NCBI GenBank assembly: GCA_018398585.1
Contig: JAGTTD010000008.1
Location: forward strand, 7,576,501 to 7,640,500
Length of the DNA stretch: 64,000 nt
Origin: Simmondsia chinensis
Lineage: Eukaryota > Streptophyta > Magnoliopsida > Caryophyllales > Simmondsiaceae
Direction: 5' to 3'
Shown here: positions 12,708 through 25,455 of the stretch, in pieces
How positions within the stretch are numbered: position 1 is the stretch's first letter
Layout of the letters: every line of letters begins with the position of its first letter
Position numbers and translations under genes: made by a program
Notes under the pieces: generated by a model
What the model was told of the DNA's origin: nothing
Databases searched by the model: none
What the model saw: the letters and a program-made list of their open reading frames with translations, nothing else

Positions 12708-13448
12708 CGCCGCTACTCCGGTGCACACAGTATAACTGGCGGCCGTCCTCCAGCATTAACGCGATCCGACTCTTAACGTGCACTCGTTAATTGTCGGGTA
12801 GGAGCGCCTAAGAACTTTGCCCAAAATCTAGATCTGAAATTAGAATTTAGATATCTTTGTGAAAACGAGCATAATTGATAAGCAACAGAGCATTCCCAAA
12901 TCAACCACTATCATCTCCTCACAATAAGTCTCGATACTCCCCTTCTCTTCATTATTACAGTCATAAACCCGGAACTGGAGAAGAGCTGGTCCAACGAAGT
13001 CGTTTTGGGATCGGAATGAAAAGACCTCGTAAAGGAGATAAATTTTGATTTGATGATGTTGGGAAGTTAGAGTGGGGTGGGATTATATATTATTAGGAGA
13101 GGAAGATTGGAGTAGGTTTTTAGTGGGACGTGAAATTTTTTTTTTTGGATTTTAATTTGCAACGGCAATTTTATGGGACGTAATAAATTGCAACGGTAAA
13201 ATAACAAACGTAATAAATTGCAACGGTAAAAAGTATTAAAATCGGGTGCAATAAATATCAACGGCTATAAACGGTCACAAATTTAATGACATCAAACCGC
13301 TACGGGTAAGCGGCTAGTAGCGGGTCTTGAAAAATATTTTCCGAGAAATAAATGGACCTGTTAAGAAAAGGATTATCCACACTATTTCTTAATGTGGGAT
13401 ACAACTCCCCTATAAATCTAAATATAAGCTTGTATTATTTTTCCAACA
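12423..13448 (-). repeat. Element D, right (5') LTR
   Basis: About 1,026 bp, TGTTAG...CCAACA on the plus strand, partner of 7769-8793, followed by the duplicated CAAAG at 13449-13453. Confidence 0.88.
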
Positions 13449-13590
13449 CAAAGAAGTTGCCTTTGTCATTTGTCTTCTTCATAGGAGTTATCACGGATGC
13501 CTATCCCATTTTAAACTTGTTGAAGCAACGACAACGTACAAGTACAAGGCCATTGTGAATGAACTAACTATTCTAAAAGTTTAAGTTTAT

Positions 13591-13882
13591 GGGGCTATTT
13601 GGTTTGTGGGAATGAGGGGGTGGGAGTTGGAGTAGGAAATCCATTCCAACTGTTTGGCTATAACTGGCAAGTGGGAGTGAGTATGAAATTGGGTAATGTT
13701 AGGAAATTACTTCGTTTATACCCTCTCCTGCTAGTACATATCAAACATGAGAATGACTATTTTAACCTTAAGCTCGTCTAAATTCCACAATATAACAAAC
13801 GGAGGAATGGACCTCTATAAAAGTTATTCTCATTTCTTTATTCTCACTCCTACATATTCATTAGCATGTACCGAATGGCCTC
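13591..13882. mobile_element. MITE candidate with imperfect terminal inverted repeats
   Basis: The left end GGGGCTATTTGGTT and the reverse complement of the right end (GAGGCCATTCGGTA) match at most positions over about 14 bases. Weaker inverted similarity extends inward (ggaatgagg.../...ctcattc). The size, about 290 bp, and lack of coding capacity fit a MITE. I could not define a clean target duplication, so the superfamily is not assigned. Confidence 0.45.
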
Positions 13883-16488
13883 AATGAAAAAAATAAAATA
13901 AAATTAAGAACCTTTAACAAAAATATTCTCCAATTATTCTAAAACATATTTGGCTTACATTAGCAAAAAAATTGAGAAGCTTCTTGGTAGGTCGCCTGGT
14001 CAAGTGAACCGAGAAGTTTCATGAATAATTAAAAAAAAAAAAAAAAAATTTCAATGTTGGACGTCTTCTGTGTTAAAAGTGGTAGCAAAAATCACGTAAA
14101 AGAAAAGGCATTTGTCATTTTCCCTTTTTTCGATAAATAGAATACAAGCCTAAAAAAGCACAAACATGTAGGGAGGACTTGAATGCAAGTAACACCGAGA
14201 CCATTAAACCAATACCCGAATCCAACAAAAGATTAAATCCAAAACTCAAACAAACTAAAACCAAAAGATTTATCATTTTCCTATTAGGACAAGTTAGAAA
14301 GAAAAAGGATAAATTGCATTTTTTCGATAATTGCAATAAAATCATAATACAAAATAGACTTGAGGTTTCATGTATTAATTTTTAGTCCATAAACTTTGTT
14401 AAATAATATTTTCCTCTATAAGTTACGCATATTAAATAAAATAGTTCAACAGTGATATGTAAGACATAAAATAGGTCTCTTATCCAACTTTTTTTCATTA
14501 GTATTATCACAACATTGCAGCTCATGAGTCGCGTAAGAAAAATAGCAAGGGTACGAACAAATAACAACAAATTTCACACTATTATTTCGATTATTTTATT
14601 AAACACATGTGATTTTTGAAATTAAAAAAAAAATCATAAAATTTATAAATTAAAACATCAATATATTAAATCTCAGATAACTAAGATGTAACGAGGGAAA
14701 AAAAAAAAAAAAAAAAACACAGAGAATATTTTCATACTAACCGGGATTTTAAACGCGTAAATGGAATCGGACTTAGAACTTGTACGGTAGATGACGATAC
14801 TGGTCATGCGCATATACTTTCAACAAGAGCATTTGCATCCCTATCCCATATCAACCATGTCACACACATTGACCTATAAGCATTTTATATTTGTATAGCT
14901 ATTTTGTCTTTTCATTCTGAAATAAAAGGCCCTGTAATACTTTCTGGACCGATTGATCTTGAAAAGATGTAGTCGTTCGAGTCTTAAGTGCAATTGATCG
15001 ACCATAGTAGTAATAGATTGTGATTTTAGCTATTGTATTTTTTGACCTTTTTAAGTGCTTTGATTAATTGAATACCTAAAACCGATATGTTTTATTTTCA
15101 CAATACATGTTTTGGTGTGATGTTGGAGTGCTCTCGTCTATCGAGCTCTTCAAAGCTTATGTGGTCTTCCTGTTCCTTTGGAATTTCCTTCTTCTCCCCG
15201 TGTATGTTTTTTCATGTTTCCTGTCTCAGCATTATTTTCTTTGCAATTGTATCTCCTTTCTTTCCTCCTTTCCCACTCTCTCGCTTCCCTTGTCTTTAGC
15301 GTTCTATTGACTTCTTTTGTCTCTGCTATTGTCTATATACTGGAATCCTCAAAACCTTAAATTCCCAAATATGAAGATTTTGCAAGAAGGGGTACATTGT
15401 CTGGAGCTTCATGATGAAGATAATTCTAGCATGACACTTGAAGTTTAGCTCTAGTAAGACATGTTTGAGCTAAAAAGAATTTCAAAAATGTTCCATTTGG
15501 AATTAAAAAAAATTTATGGAAAGGAAAAATATGGAGGAAAATGCAAAAGAGAAAGAAAGTATTAAAGAGATATTGTGTAAAATCAGTTGATTTGGAGAAC
15601 TCTACTTTCCTTCTAAAAATGACGAGAAAAATTGCATTAGGTCTAAGTAGGGATCAAAGTCCTATAAAAGAAGACCAAGAGCTCGGCCAAATAATCATTG
15701 CTCTAGTTTTAGTTGAGCTCTCCAGTCTTGCCTTAATTAGTATGTTAATGACACTCTAAATATATTAATTACTCCAAACTCAAGTTGGACTGGACTGAAG
15801 ACCGATGAAATGTCCAAATCACAAGGAACAAATTAAATAGTAATCTTAGACTAAATTTCCATTTCAATACATGCTAAGGACGAGTGTAGATCCAAATCAA
15901 CAGTCCAAGCAATAAAAAATCCAGCCAATTCAACTGAAAATCGAAAAGTCGCATATTAAGGACCAAGAGTTGCACAAAAAACACTGGCCATTCCCATTTG
16001 ATCATAGATTGAATTTGTCGTTGATATCCAGACCCATTTTTTTTCTTATTTAAATCTAAATTAGCCCGAAGAAAAGACCAATGAAAGTCCATATCTAGGC
16101 GCAAGGGTTGGAGAGAACATAACAAACTAATTCGACTTTATATATAGTTTTTCGATTAAGTTAGGATTGATTAACATTTTAATTATCTCATTATTTCAGT
16201 CATACCAGACAATAAACAAAATTGATAAAGGTCCAATGATCAAGGACTGGATTGAAGAACAACTGCCTGATTTGATCTTTTAGCCCGGAATGCTAATAGA
16301 ATACCCTTAGGTCCTATTTTGGCAAGTTGGATCATACTCTAAAATTGGGGATGAGATTGGAATTAGGGTCTAAGATTTCAATTTTATCTTTTGGTTTACC
16401 TACCGAAATTAGAATTATAATTCAATGTTCAACTTCATGTTATTGAGTTTAAGTGAAAATCATGCATTCCAGTCCCTTAGGGTTGGGG
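13883..16488. other. Intergenic, no gene recognised
   Basis: AT-rich DNA with A homopolymers (14031-14048, 14699-14717) and short ORFs of 60-83 aa on both strands, none with a recognised motif. 14110-14290 on the minus strand has a weak tRNA-like pair of boxes (TGGTTTAATGG, then TGCATTCAAGTCC) that may be an old SINE, but I would not call it. Confidence 0.5.
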
Positions 16489-16849
16489 TGTTGCACACCA
16501 TATCAATCCACCAACGAATCAACCAATTAAACTAATCAATCATCTCAAAATAGTAGTATATTGGTGTAAGAGTTCACAATTCTTACAAGAATATAGGATT
16601 TTCAAGTATAGGTATAAGATAGAGAAATGGAGGGAGAGAGAGATAACTGAAGAGATAGAGATATGGGGGAGGGAGAGACCCTAGAGAGAAGTTGGAGAGA
16701 GAAACTCAAATCATTCATCCATACTCTTCTACACTGAAGGTACCTATTTATAAAGTTAGAGAAGAGGTATAATTAGTAATAAATGTCATAGCCTATTTAT
16801 TAGTATCTAAACTATTCCTTACTTAACCATTATATTTTGGATTGTATCA
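16489..16849 (-). repeat. Element A, left (3') LTR
   Basis: The plus strand starts TGTTGCACACC and ends GATTGTATCA, followed by the pyrimidine-rich complement of the polypurine tract. It contains a (GA)-rich stretch at 16629-16705. Confidence 0.65.
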
Positions 16850-16993
16850 ATACATTTCCCCCCTTTAAAGACCCTTGTCCTTAAGGGTTAAGGTATAGAT
16901 ACTCCAAAATTTGTAACCATCAGGGTCAAACATTATAGGTACAAATTTTACCCAAGTGTTTTTCTAAAAATAATAAAATAAAGAGTAAATTTG

Positions 16994-17719
16994 TTTTTTT
17001 TTTTTTTTTTGAACCACAAGAAGCCCGAAGGCACACTAGATTACTGGAACATCCAAGGATACAAGGGAGGACAGTGCTGGTGGGGCATTCTCCCACCAGT
17101 CATGCAAACAATCAAAAGCAGAATGCCTCTTAGCAACAAAATGGGCAATTTTGTTACAAGATTTAGGACATCATACGAAAGAGGATGACTGAAAAAAAAC
17201 AGGGAAAGAAGAAATATCGTTGACAATGGCTTGAATTTCCCAAAGCACCTCCCTCATCCCATTTAGAGAGTCAATGAGCACTTTGTTATCTACTTCAAAC
17301 ATCACCGATCTCCACCCATGGCTCTAAGGGCAAATGCTTCCACCATGAGGGGGGACAAGGCACGGAAGGAGTCGCACCACCCACCGACAATCAACCCTGA
17401 CGAATTGCGAGCAACCACTGAGGTAGCGGCCAGGATATCCTTCGACCTCCAAGCAGCGTCTGAATTTATCTTGATAATACCCCGAGGAGGAGGTGTCCAA
17501 CGAGACGGGCCTTCACGGGAAGGAGCGGATGTGTGCTCTGTACTTCCAAGAACTCTAAGAAGCAATGTGAAGAGGCTTGAATGATTTGTTCAGGCTTCCT
17601 AGAGGTCCTTTGACACACGAAATTATTCCTGTTCTTCCATAATTCCCAACACAAGAAAGCCAAATAGCTGAGATTGGAAACACAGAAAGACAAATCATTA
17701 CAAATAAAATCCCACCACC
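16994..17719 (-). mobile_element. 5'-truncated L1-type LINE carrying an RNase H domain
   Basis: The minus strand ends in an A tail (T run at 16994-17010, plus). The insert is bracketed by AAATAAAGAGTAA(A)TTTG at 16976-16993 and 17720-17736, the long target duplication typical of target-primed reverse transcription. Two overlapping minus-strand reading frames (17693-17466 and 17565-17302) give CWELWKNRNNFVCQ and then a plant-LINE RNase H domain with IKINSDAAW (catalytic Asp region), VVARNSSGLIVGGW and PLMVEAFALRAM (catalytic Glu region). A frame change between the two parts, and stops, show it is dead. Only the C-terminal end of ORF2 and the 3' UTR are present. Confidence 0.85.
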
Positions 17720-17759
17720 AAATAAAGAGTAATTTGGTAACTATAGATAAGTAGAGGGG

Positions 17760-18513
17760 TGTTTATAATATAATTGAGCAGCTTGCTGCTGTAGGCATGT
17801 GAATAAGTTATACAAGTAATTATTTGTATTATATTTCTAAGAGGTAAAAGGCCTAGCATACAAAACGCCCACCTAATAAAATGCCCCGTACATTTAAAAC
17901 ACCTACCTCCTAAAACACCCTATACATGTAAAATGCTCACCTCTTAAAACACCCTGTACATGTAAAACGCCTACCTTCTAAAATGCCTTGTACATGTAAA
18001 ACACCTACCTCTTAAAACGCCCTGTACATGTAAAATGTATGCCTAATAAAACGCCATGTACATGCAAATGCCTACCCTACCTAAAATGGCCCACCTCACA
18101 TACTGCCCGGTACTACGCAGCAAGTAACTAAAGGATAAAGTCAAACACACTTATTCTCTAAAAAGAATGATGAACGACACTTGTCACTTTCCCCAACCAT
18201 CTAAAACACCTAAACCATTACAATCCACCTCTATAAAAGGGGACGAGGTGGAGGAAGAAAGGTAGAAAAGCAAGGCTTCTTGCTTCATTCACACCCCATC
18301 TTCCTAGACAACCCCCCATTTCGGAGTAATAATCGTTCAAGTCTTCTATTAATGTTAAGGAAATACCAAGTTGGGCGTATAGCTAGAGTATAAGTTCAGC
18401 TCATCTTTACGAACCCTACCTCAAACTTAACTCAAATACGGAGAATAAGTACACTGACCAAATTCATTGTAAACAATAATGAATAAGCATACTAATCAAA
18501 TTCATCGTTAACA
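17760..18513 (+). repeat. Element B, 5' LTR with internal minisatellite
   Basis: 754 bp. Between about 17865 and 18110 it contains a tandem array of roughly 29-31 bp units of the type cctcttaaaacgccctgtac + atgtaaaa. The same array, diverged, is in the 3' LTR (35655-35900). A TATA-like CTATAAAAGG near 18232 lies upstream of a transcribed-looking leader. Confidence 0.85.
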
Positions 18514-18532
18514 TTTTGGCGCCGTTTGTGGG
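18514..18532 (+). other. Element B primer-binding site (Tat/Athila type)
   Basis: TTTTGGCGCCGTTTGTGGG follows the LTR terminal AACA directly. TGGCGCCG-initiated primer sites are characteristic of Tat/Athila-branch gypsy elements. Confidence 0.75.
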
Positions 18533-18849
18533 AAGATCATAAGCTCATGCCTACCTTGGTATTTCTTGTAAGATTCAAATATTTTTAACATCAGGTGAGT
18601 TAATTTTTCAATATTTTTGGTATCTTTCATATTTTTTTGATAAGAATGAGCCTACTCAAGCAAAAGTAACCAAAGAAGCTCCCAAGTATCCTTTAACATA
18701 TAAAGAAATTTGCTTGAGCAAAATTCAATTATTTTTCATGCATACAAAGAGATTTTCTTGAGTAATTCAAGTATCGTTACATCCCTTTTTATCTCTTTTC
18801 GGCATCCTTGAACATATAAAGAGATTTGCTTGGATAAAATCAAGTATTG

Positions 18850-19390
18850 TTATATCTTTTTTACCTCTATTTTATCTTTTATTTGGTCAAAAACATGAGA
18901 AATCATTATGATTAAGTATAACTCTTCAAAAGCTTATTTTTGATAGGTAATTCGATCCGTAACTCTTCACAGATTAAAAGTTAGCCCATTTTAAATCACA
19001 AGGCCAAGTTATACAACAGCTATGTGGGTAAAACACCCACTTCATCTTTTATATATTTTGTTTGATCAAAAACTTAAAAAGTCACCATAGTTAAACATAA
19101 CTCTTTAAGTGCTTCATTTTGATAGGTAATTGAATCCGTAACTCTTCATGAATTGAAAATTATGCTTGTTTTAAGTCACAACGTTAAGTTATATAACCAT
19201 CACGGGCAGAAAATGCTCACCTCATCTTTTATATATTTTCTTTGATAATAATTTCAAAAAATTCATCATAGTTTGTAGAGCTCTTCAAGAGCTTCGTTTT
19301 GATATATGGCCTTCTTTGTAACTCCTTACAAACAAACTGTTATGTCTCTTTAAAGTTACATGATACTTTATAAATTTTAAAATCAGGCTT
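18850..19390 (+). repeat. Tandem array, about 180-bp unit, three copies
   Basis: Three successive diverged units each contain catcttttatatattt, ttgatcaaaaac, aactcttcaagagctt, ttttgataggtaatt, ccgtaactcttca and aagtcaca in the same order. Part of the element B interior. Confidence 0.7.
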
Positions 19391-19429
19391 TGACCACCAC
19401 CATCAATCTTTCAACCACCGGCAGCACAC

Positions 19430-19650
19430 CATAACCACAACCACCAATATTTCAACCACCACCACCGACACCAGCGTCATCCAACTCGGTGTCATTCAAC
19501 CCAACGTCATTCAACTCGGTGTTATCCACACCCCGGTGTCATGCACAACCCGAAGTCATCCATACTCGGCTTTATCCACAATTAGACATTATTCACTACC
19601 TGGCGTCATCCCTAAACCCAGAGTCATCCATCACCCAGTGTTATCCTTGA
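19430..19650 (+). repeat. Minisatellite, about 19-20 bp unit
   Basis: Repeated unit of the type caactcggtgtcattc / cacccggtgtcatcc, about ten diverged copies. Part of the element B interior. Confidence 0.7.
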
Positions 19651-19659
19651 TGCTCCTCC

Positions 19660-21790
19660 TCCCACGCAACCACCACCATCTCTAGCAACCACTATCATCT
19701 TCTTCAACGACCACCACTACCACTATGCTTTGGATTCCAACTATTAGATCTAGCGTCCTAGGGAACCCAATTTAAGTGAACATTTTCATTAAGTGAATAA
19801 AAGTTGTCGATTGTTGTCTATATGTTTACGAGTTTGTATGCATGTGATGTTTAAGTTTCAAAGCACGTACCATGAGATGGACGAAGTCCTTAAATAATAT
19901 TCGGTATATCTGTTTTTGGTGGATAATGAAATTATACCACGGATAGACTAATAATAGATAAAATGTGGTTTAATATGCAATTCGTAGTCGGTGATGAGCG
20001 TGGACTACTTGTCTGCTAAGACTATAATGGAACTTTTAGATAACTTATTTTGGTTATGTGGATGATAACCTAGAGTGTTATATTGGTGTATTACAATGTG
20101 ATTGTTACACTAGATGGACCTCGTGATTTGCTCATATCGGTGCTACTATCAGAAGTGAGCAATTCACATATATTTTGTTTATATAATGACTCTAAATTCG
20201 AGAAATAGTCTAGACTTGTGTGTGGAATATTAATTGCTTTGATGCCTCAAAACGATTGGGTTATTATGTAACCGGGATCTTACACTCATTGGGTAATTGC
20301 ATGAAGTGTAGCGGGAACGGATATTTTAGAAGGAATCTCCCATATAAAATGTCTCCTTAGTTGATTCGCAAGTATCCGAATTCATTTCAGAAACTTTGGC
20401 CTGAGCATTCCTTATGTTGGACATTTGGAATTAATACATAAGTATTTTTTTGTATTAGTGAATTATTCGACAAGGGCAAGTTGGGAACTAAGAAGAAAAA
20501 GTGAGAAATAATGATAATAGTAGTTTAAGTTATTTTCTCATGCACGTTTATTAGAGGGGTCAATTGTGAGTAAACTATTATAGGAAAATTTAACGAGTAA
20601 ATATTTTTATTACTAGAGTACAGTAAAACTTATTTAGTGGAATTAAGTTTCACTAATGATAATCAATTGTTATCATGAGATAATAATCAAATTTGACTCA
20701 TTTGGAGCTAGGAATAAATTGTCCCTGGGGTATTTGTGCAAGCCTCTAAATTATGCACTTAAAAAAATTAAGAGAATTTATAAGATAAATTATTTTATTC
20801 AAGAGTTGAATACAATTAATTTTTATTAATCCTAAAAATTCATGAGATAATTTTTTACAAGAAAAAAATAAAAAAGGTAAATTGAAGAAACCTTGTGCGG
20901 GTGGGCATTCCGCACAGCGAACGTTGGACCAATTGCAGGGTGCCAGACAAAATTAAGAAAAAGGAAAAGAACGCATCTTTTAATTTTAATAGGGTATTGT
21001 ATCCTAACTCAAATACAATTTTATCTTTTATTTTATATTTCAAATTAAATTACTCAGGTATTGAGACTCCTATAAATAAGGTGCCTGACTTATTCTGGTT
21101 TAATTCAATTTGCTCAATTTTCTCTCAATTGATTAAATAATTAAATGGAGAAAACCTTCTTCCCAATTAATTCTTAAATACGTTTTAAGAATTACTTGAT
21201 TTTATGATGTCCACACGTTTGGTGCCTAAAGGGAATTGTGGAGAAGATATTGGAGGTATCATTGGTGCATCTTTACACTTACAGTCTACAATGAGATATG
21301 AGATTTCTCGACTTGTACTTTTAAATTTATATTTAATTGTTTTTTTATAAGTATGTCATTTATGCTATGCATTGTTATGTCTAATTTGAGTAAAAAACTT
21401 GTATGTATGTAAAATTAGAGATATTTAAATAGGGATTCCGTTGTGCCAGATACAATCGTTGTATGCTATTTTAGTTTATGAAATTAAAATTGCCACCCAA
21501 CACCAACCACCGACATTCATTTCGAAAGCCTCAGCAAGACGCTTCATATTCCTGCCATCATCCTCTTCTCGAAAATCGCCAATGTGTGACGCTTCACTTA
21601 CCATGCGTGACGCTTCACTCTCCACACCACCGCGACGACCATCGCCATTTCTGAATCACAAACAACCACTGCTAACACCAGTTCGCTTCCAACCATCGCA
21701 ACACTACTGTCTCACGAATCAGTAGCTACCGCCGCATAGGTCGCCACCACTCTCAACCACCCTCCATAGCTAGGTTTTCTTTGATCTTCT
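19660..21790. other. Element B interior, no gene recognised
   Basis: Unique-looking AT-rich DNA without retrotransposon motifs. ORFs of 62-94 aa (20855-21043 minus, 20895-21140 plus, 21441-21725 plus) show no recognisable domain. The 94-aa ORF is Pro/Ser/Arg-rich from low-complexity DNA. Confidence 0.5.
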
Positions 21791-21799
21791 AACCCTAAT

Positions 21800-22080
21800 T
21801 TGGGCCAATTTTTGTTACAATCTTAGTTCAATTCAGCCCTAATTGGATCAATTTCCACTACAATCTTAGTTCAATTCAACCCTAATTGGATCTATTTTCA
21901 TTACATATAATACAATTCAATTTTGGTTATCAATTTTAGTTACAATCTCAATTAAATTGAACCTTAATTGAACCAATTTTCGTTACAATCTCAATTTAGT
22001 TTAACCTTAATTGAACCAATTTTCGTTACAATCTCAATTTAGTTTAACCTTGATTGAACCAATTTGGGCATACCCCTTAC
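21800..22080 (+). repeat. Minisatellite, about 42-45 bp unit (first block)
   Basis: Repeated unit of the type gttacaatctcaattta / accttaattgaaccaatttt. The same family resumes at 22565-22860 and, beyond nested copia C, at 29640-29790, so C inserted into this array. Confidence 0.75.
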
Positions 22081-22564
22081 TTACTCGTACAAAAACTATT
22101 TCATTGCCTTAATGGCAGCAGTAAGAGCGCATTGCTTGTCCGATTATTTACTATGGATTCATGGTCAACCAGCTCCTTCTCGGCATCAAGACAAGACTAG
22201 TTGCTTGCATTTTCTCAATCCGGTCCTCGAATACTAGCCTTAGCTAGGATATTTGTCTTATATGGTGCTAATAACAGTAATAGTGTTCTTAATATCGGAC
22301 AAGTGTAAAGTAAATGGATGAAATTCACTCGTCAGAATCAAGATAGGGAACTACGTAAAATGAGGCCATGGTCGCTGCATCTGAAATCATTCGTTCACCC
22401 GAAAGTCCTCTCTCTACGCTAAAACGCTAAATCATTTGGGCCTTTCTTTGATATAACAGTAGAGGATATTAATATCACAGTGCCTAGGGATGGAAGTATT
22501 CTTAAAAGCTATAATAAGTATGGGGGAAAATATACTCCTGGCAGTTGTCAACCAGGATTAATAT
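22081..22564. other. Non-repetitive island inside the minisatellite array
   Basis: About 480 bp with base composition closer to coding DNA than the array around it. One frame near 22440-22560 gives an open stretch containing TVPRDGSILKSYNKYGGKY, but I recognise no family and the flanking frames are closed. It may be an insertion or captured fragment; no termini found. Confidence 0.35.
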
Positions 22565-22868
22565 ATTATTCAACCTTGATTGAACCGATTTTCATTACAA
22601 CTCTTGTTTAATTAAAGCCTAAATGAGTTGATCTTCGTCACAGTCCTACTTCAATCCAACTTTAATTTAGCTAAATTTTTTTTTTTATTTATAATCCTTG
22701 CTCAATTGGAACCCAACTGGGTCAATTTTCATTATACTTTTCTATCAAATCAAACTATAATTGAATCAATTTTTTTCACATTTCTAGTTCACCAGAAACC
22801 CAGCTAAACCAATAAACATTAGAATTTCAATTTGGTTAAACCTTTATTAAGTCAATCTCTGTGACAAC
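22565..22868 (+). repeat. Minisatellite, about 42-45 bp unit (second block)
   Basis: Continuation of the 21800 array with more divergence, ending at the edge of copia C (22869). Confidence 0.65.
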
Positions 22869-23953
22869 TATTAGGTTTTCACGAACCGTTCCTTAAAAAA
22901 TAATGATTTTAAGGTCTAAGTTTGATTTTGAGTTACAGGCAACCATAGAAGCAACAAATCAACAAAAAAACAAAAGAATCAACATAGGATTTATGTAGTT
23001 CAACCGTAAATGGCCTACATCCACAATCTCCCTATCACTAGAGGGGCCTATTATTATTATACATGCCAAATCAAATTATAAATTACAAGCCATTTCTCAA
23101 CCTAAGCTATTAAATACGGACCTTTTTTCTTTATAGCTTCTAAGATCGAAACCTCAAGCTAAGGGAAAGAGTAAGAATGGTATATTCTCTAGCTAGGCAT
23201 TGCAATCGTCATGGCTGCCATCAAGAAGCTCCTAATCACTTCCCATAGATTACGACACTCAAAAATGGAGGTTATCACCATAGAAAGCTCGAAGAAAACC
23301 CTAGCGGAGCACCTAAGAGAAATGGGAAGGGAAAGAGGAGAAAAGTGGCTGAATCATAAAGCACCATGAAAAGTGATGCCTTGTATAGGGAAGAGGTTCA
23401 ATCCGTGTGAAACACATCTCAGCCCTCAAATATGATCCAGATCAATAGTTCATAAGCCATAAACGAAACACAAAGTGAGGCTCCCGGTTCATGACTCATG
23501 GCTTAATCCAAGCCATCTGATTAACGAGATCAATTGCCCATATCTCTCTAAACAAAAAAAAATTCATGCCCACCAAATGCGAACGCGTGGCATCATTACC
23601 ACCACCCATTCAAAAGATTTTAAACGAGCTGAAGGAAGCTTCCCAAGGAAGCTTTGGGTAGTGAAAAATAGCTGGTGCCAATTAAGGAACATGGGTAGCA
23701 GAAATTACAGGAAGGGCAGCGCAGGCAGGGCACAAGGCAGGGGTAATTTAGGTATTCTAGGCTAGGACACTAAAGCCCATTTTTGCTTAATGTTTGACCC
23801 TAGACTTCACGTTAATTACCAAGAGTGCCATTGGCAATATCATAGTCATTTTTCCTCATTTAAACGTTGTGTTTTACCTAGCTAATAGCTTAGGTTAGAC
23901 ACTTTAGCTTATATTTGTGCATAGTTAGCATATATAGGAACCATATGTCAATA
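22869..23953 (-). repeat. Element C, left (3') LTR
   Basis: 1,085 bp, co-linear with 28557-29638 (shared ttaaggtctaagtt, aatggcctacatccac, aattacaagccatttctcaacc, ctagctaggcattgcaat, aggaaccatatgtca). Confidence 0.9.
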
Positions 23954-24009
23954 ATTCTCCACCAGGTCACTATATAGGTTAACTACTAAGCTCACTCGAG
24001 TAATAAGGG

Positions 24010-25455
24010 GGATAACCTATGAGACTAGTATCCATCGGGATCCCAAACGCTTTGAATGAAGTTGCTGCACTTTATCAACTTAATTAGAAGCACAGCCTTG
24101 GTTCCCATATCAGTTGGGCTCTCTTCTGTTGAAATTTTTAGCAGATCAATTGTTTCAAATTCAAACTGTTCTTGCACAAAGTGTCTCCTAACAGCTAGAT
24201 GTTTCATTCGGTCGTGATATATCCGGTTTTTGCTAAGTGCTAGGGCACACTGACTATCCATACATATAATGGGTATCCATAGGACTAATCTAAGCTTAGT
24301 CAATAGTCTTTGATGGCATCTGTCAATGCTAAGAACTCTGCCTTAGTCGTTGACAATGCTGTTACTTACTGAAGCTTAGATCTCCAGCTTACATCCCTGC
24401 CATTCAAAGTGTAGATATATGAGCCGGTAGACTTACGCTTGTCTAAGTCTCCACCAAAGTCGCTATCGGTATAACCTAGAAGTATTAGGTCTGTATCATT
24501 TCTTCTAAATGTAAGTCCTAGGCCAATAGTCCCCTTAATATACCTAAGCAACCATTTAAACCCATTCTAATGTTCCTGCCTCGGGTTCCGTATGAACCTA
24601 GATAAAACACTAATGGGATAGGCTAAATAGGGTCTTATACACGTCATAGGATACATGATCGATCATATAGCATTCACATAAGGTATATTAGTCATATCAA
24701 CTTGTTCATGCTCATTTTTAGGACTTTGATCTGCTGAGAATTTATGATGGAGTGCGATGGGCACCTTGATTGGTTTTGAATCAGTCATGTTAAAACGTTT
24801 AACAACCATTTCCAAATTGGTTGCCTGAGATAAGTGAACTGTTTTTAAATCCTTATTTCTACTTATCTCCATTCCTAAAATTTTCTTGGTTTGACTCAAG
24901 TTGTTCATGTAAAATTTCTATTTAGAAATCCTTTTAGCTTCAGTATTTCATTCATTCTTCTACTGGAAATCATCATATCATCCACGTAAATTAGAAGATA
25001 AATCACATAATTCTTTTCCATGTTTTTCACATAAAAGCACACATCATGTATTGATCTAGTAAACCCATTTTTGGTCATGGAATTGGTCAAAACGTCTATA
25101 CCACTGCTTGAGGGACTGTTATAGGGATTTTCTTAACCTACATATTTGATCTTCTTTTTCAGATTGTATAAAGCCCTTAGGTTGGGCCATATATATTTCC
25201 TCCTCTAATTCCCTATGGAGAAAGGCTGTGGTCACGTCCATTTGCTCCAGGATCAGTTCATACTTGGCAGTTAAAGCCATTAGGACCCTAATGGTTGTGT
25301 GCTTCACTACAGGTGAAAATATCTCGTTGTAGTTAATGCCTGCTCTTTGACTAAAGCCCTTCGCTAACCTAGCCTTAAATCTAGGCTTTTCTGATAATGA
25401 GTTAGGCTCCTTAACCTTAAAGACCCATTTAGACCCGACTGGTTTCTTACCCACT
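24010..25455 (-). pseudogene. Element C pol: reverse transcriptase and RNase H, broken
   Basis: Minus-strand fragments in order: GSKWVFKVKEPNSL, KARLAKGFSQRAGINYNEIF, MDVTTAFLHRELEEEIYMAQ (25454-25119), then the catalytic YVDDMMI box (25090-24905), KKILGMEISRNKDLKTVHLS (24908-24663) and the copia RNase H MLRYIKGTIGLGL, LLGYTDSDFGGDLDKRKSTG (24551-24366), with ALSKNRIYHDRMKHLAVRRH to about 24025. Frame changes between the pieces inactivate it. Confidence 0.88.

Larger units (their letters stand above)
7769..13448 (-). mobile_element. Element D: complete non-autonomous LTR retrotransposon (copia-related)
   Basis: Two direct repeats of about 1.03 kb (7769-8793 and 12423-13448) start TGTTAG and end CA, and are flanked by identical 5-bp duplications CAAAG (7764-7768 and 13449-13453). 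The LTRs differ by scattered substitutions and small indels. Orientation is set by homology to copia element E: its 5' LTR (44470-45199) and the adjoining 31-32 bp match the right LTR of D and bases 12391-12422, so D reads on the minus strand. The 3.6-kb internal region has no recognisable gag, protease, integrase, RT or RNase H, so D must have moved with enzymes supplied in trans, plausibly from an E-like relative. A canonical tRNA primer site is absent next to the LTR (see 12407-12707). Confidence 0.85.

Noticed and set aside
14110..14290. Possible old SINE on the minus strand
   Set aside because: The A-box- and B-box-like strings are weak, and no tail or target duplication could be found.
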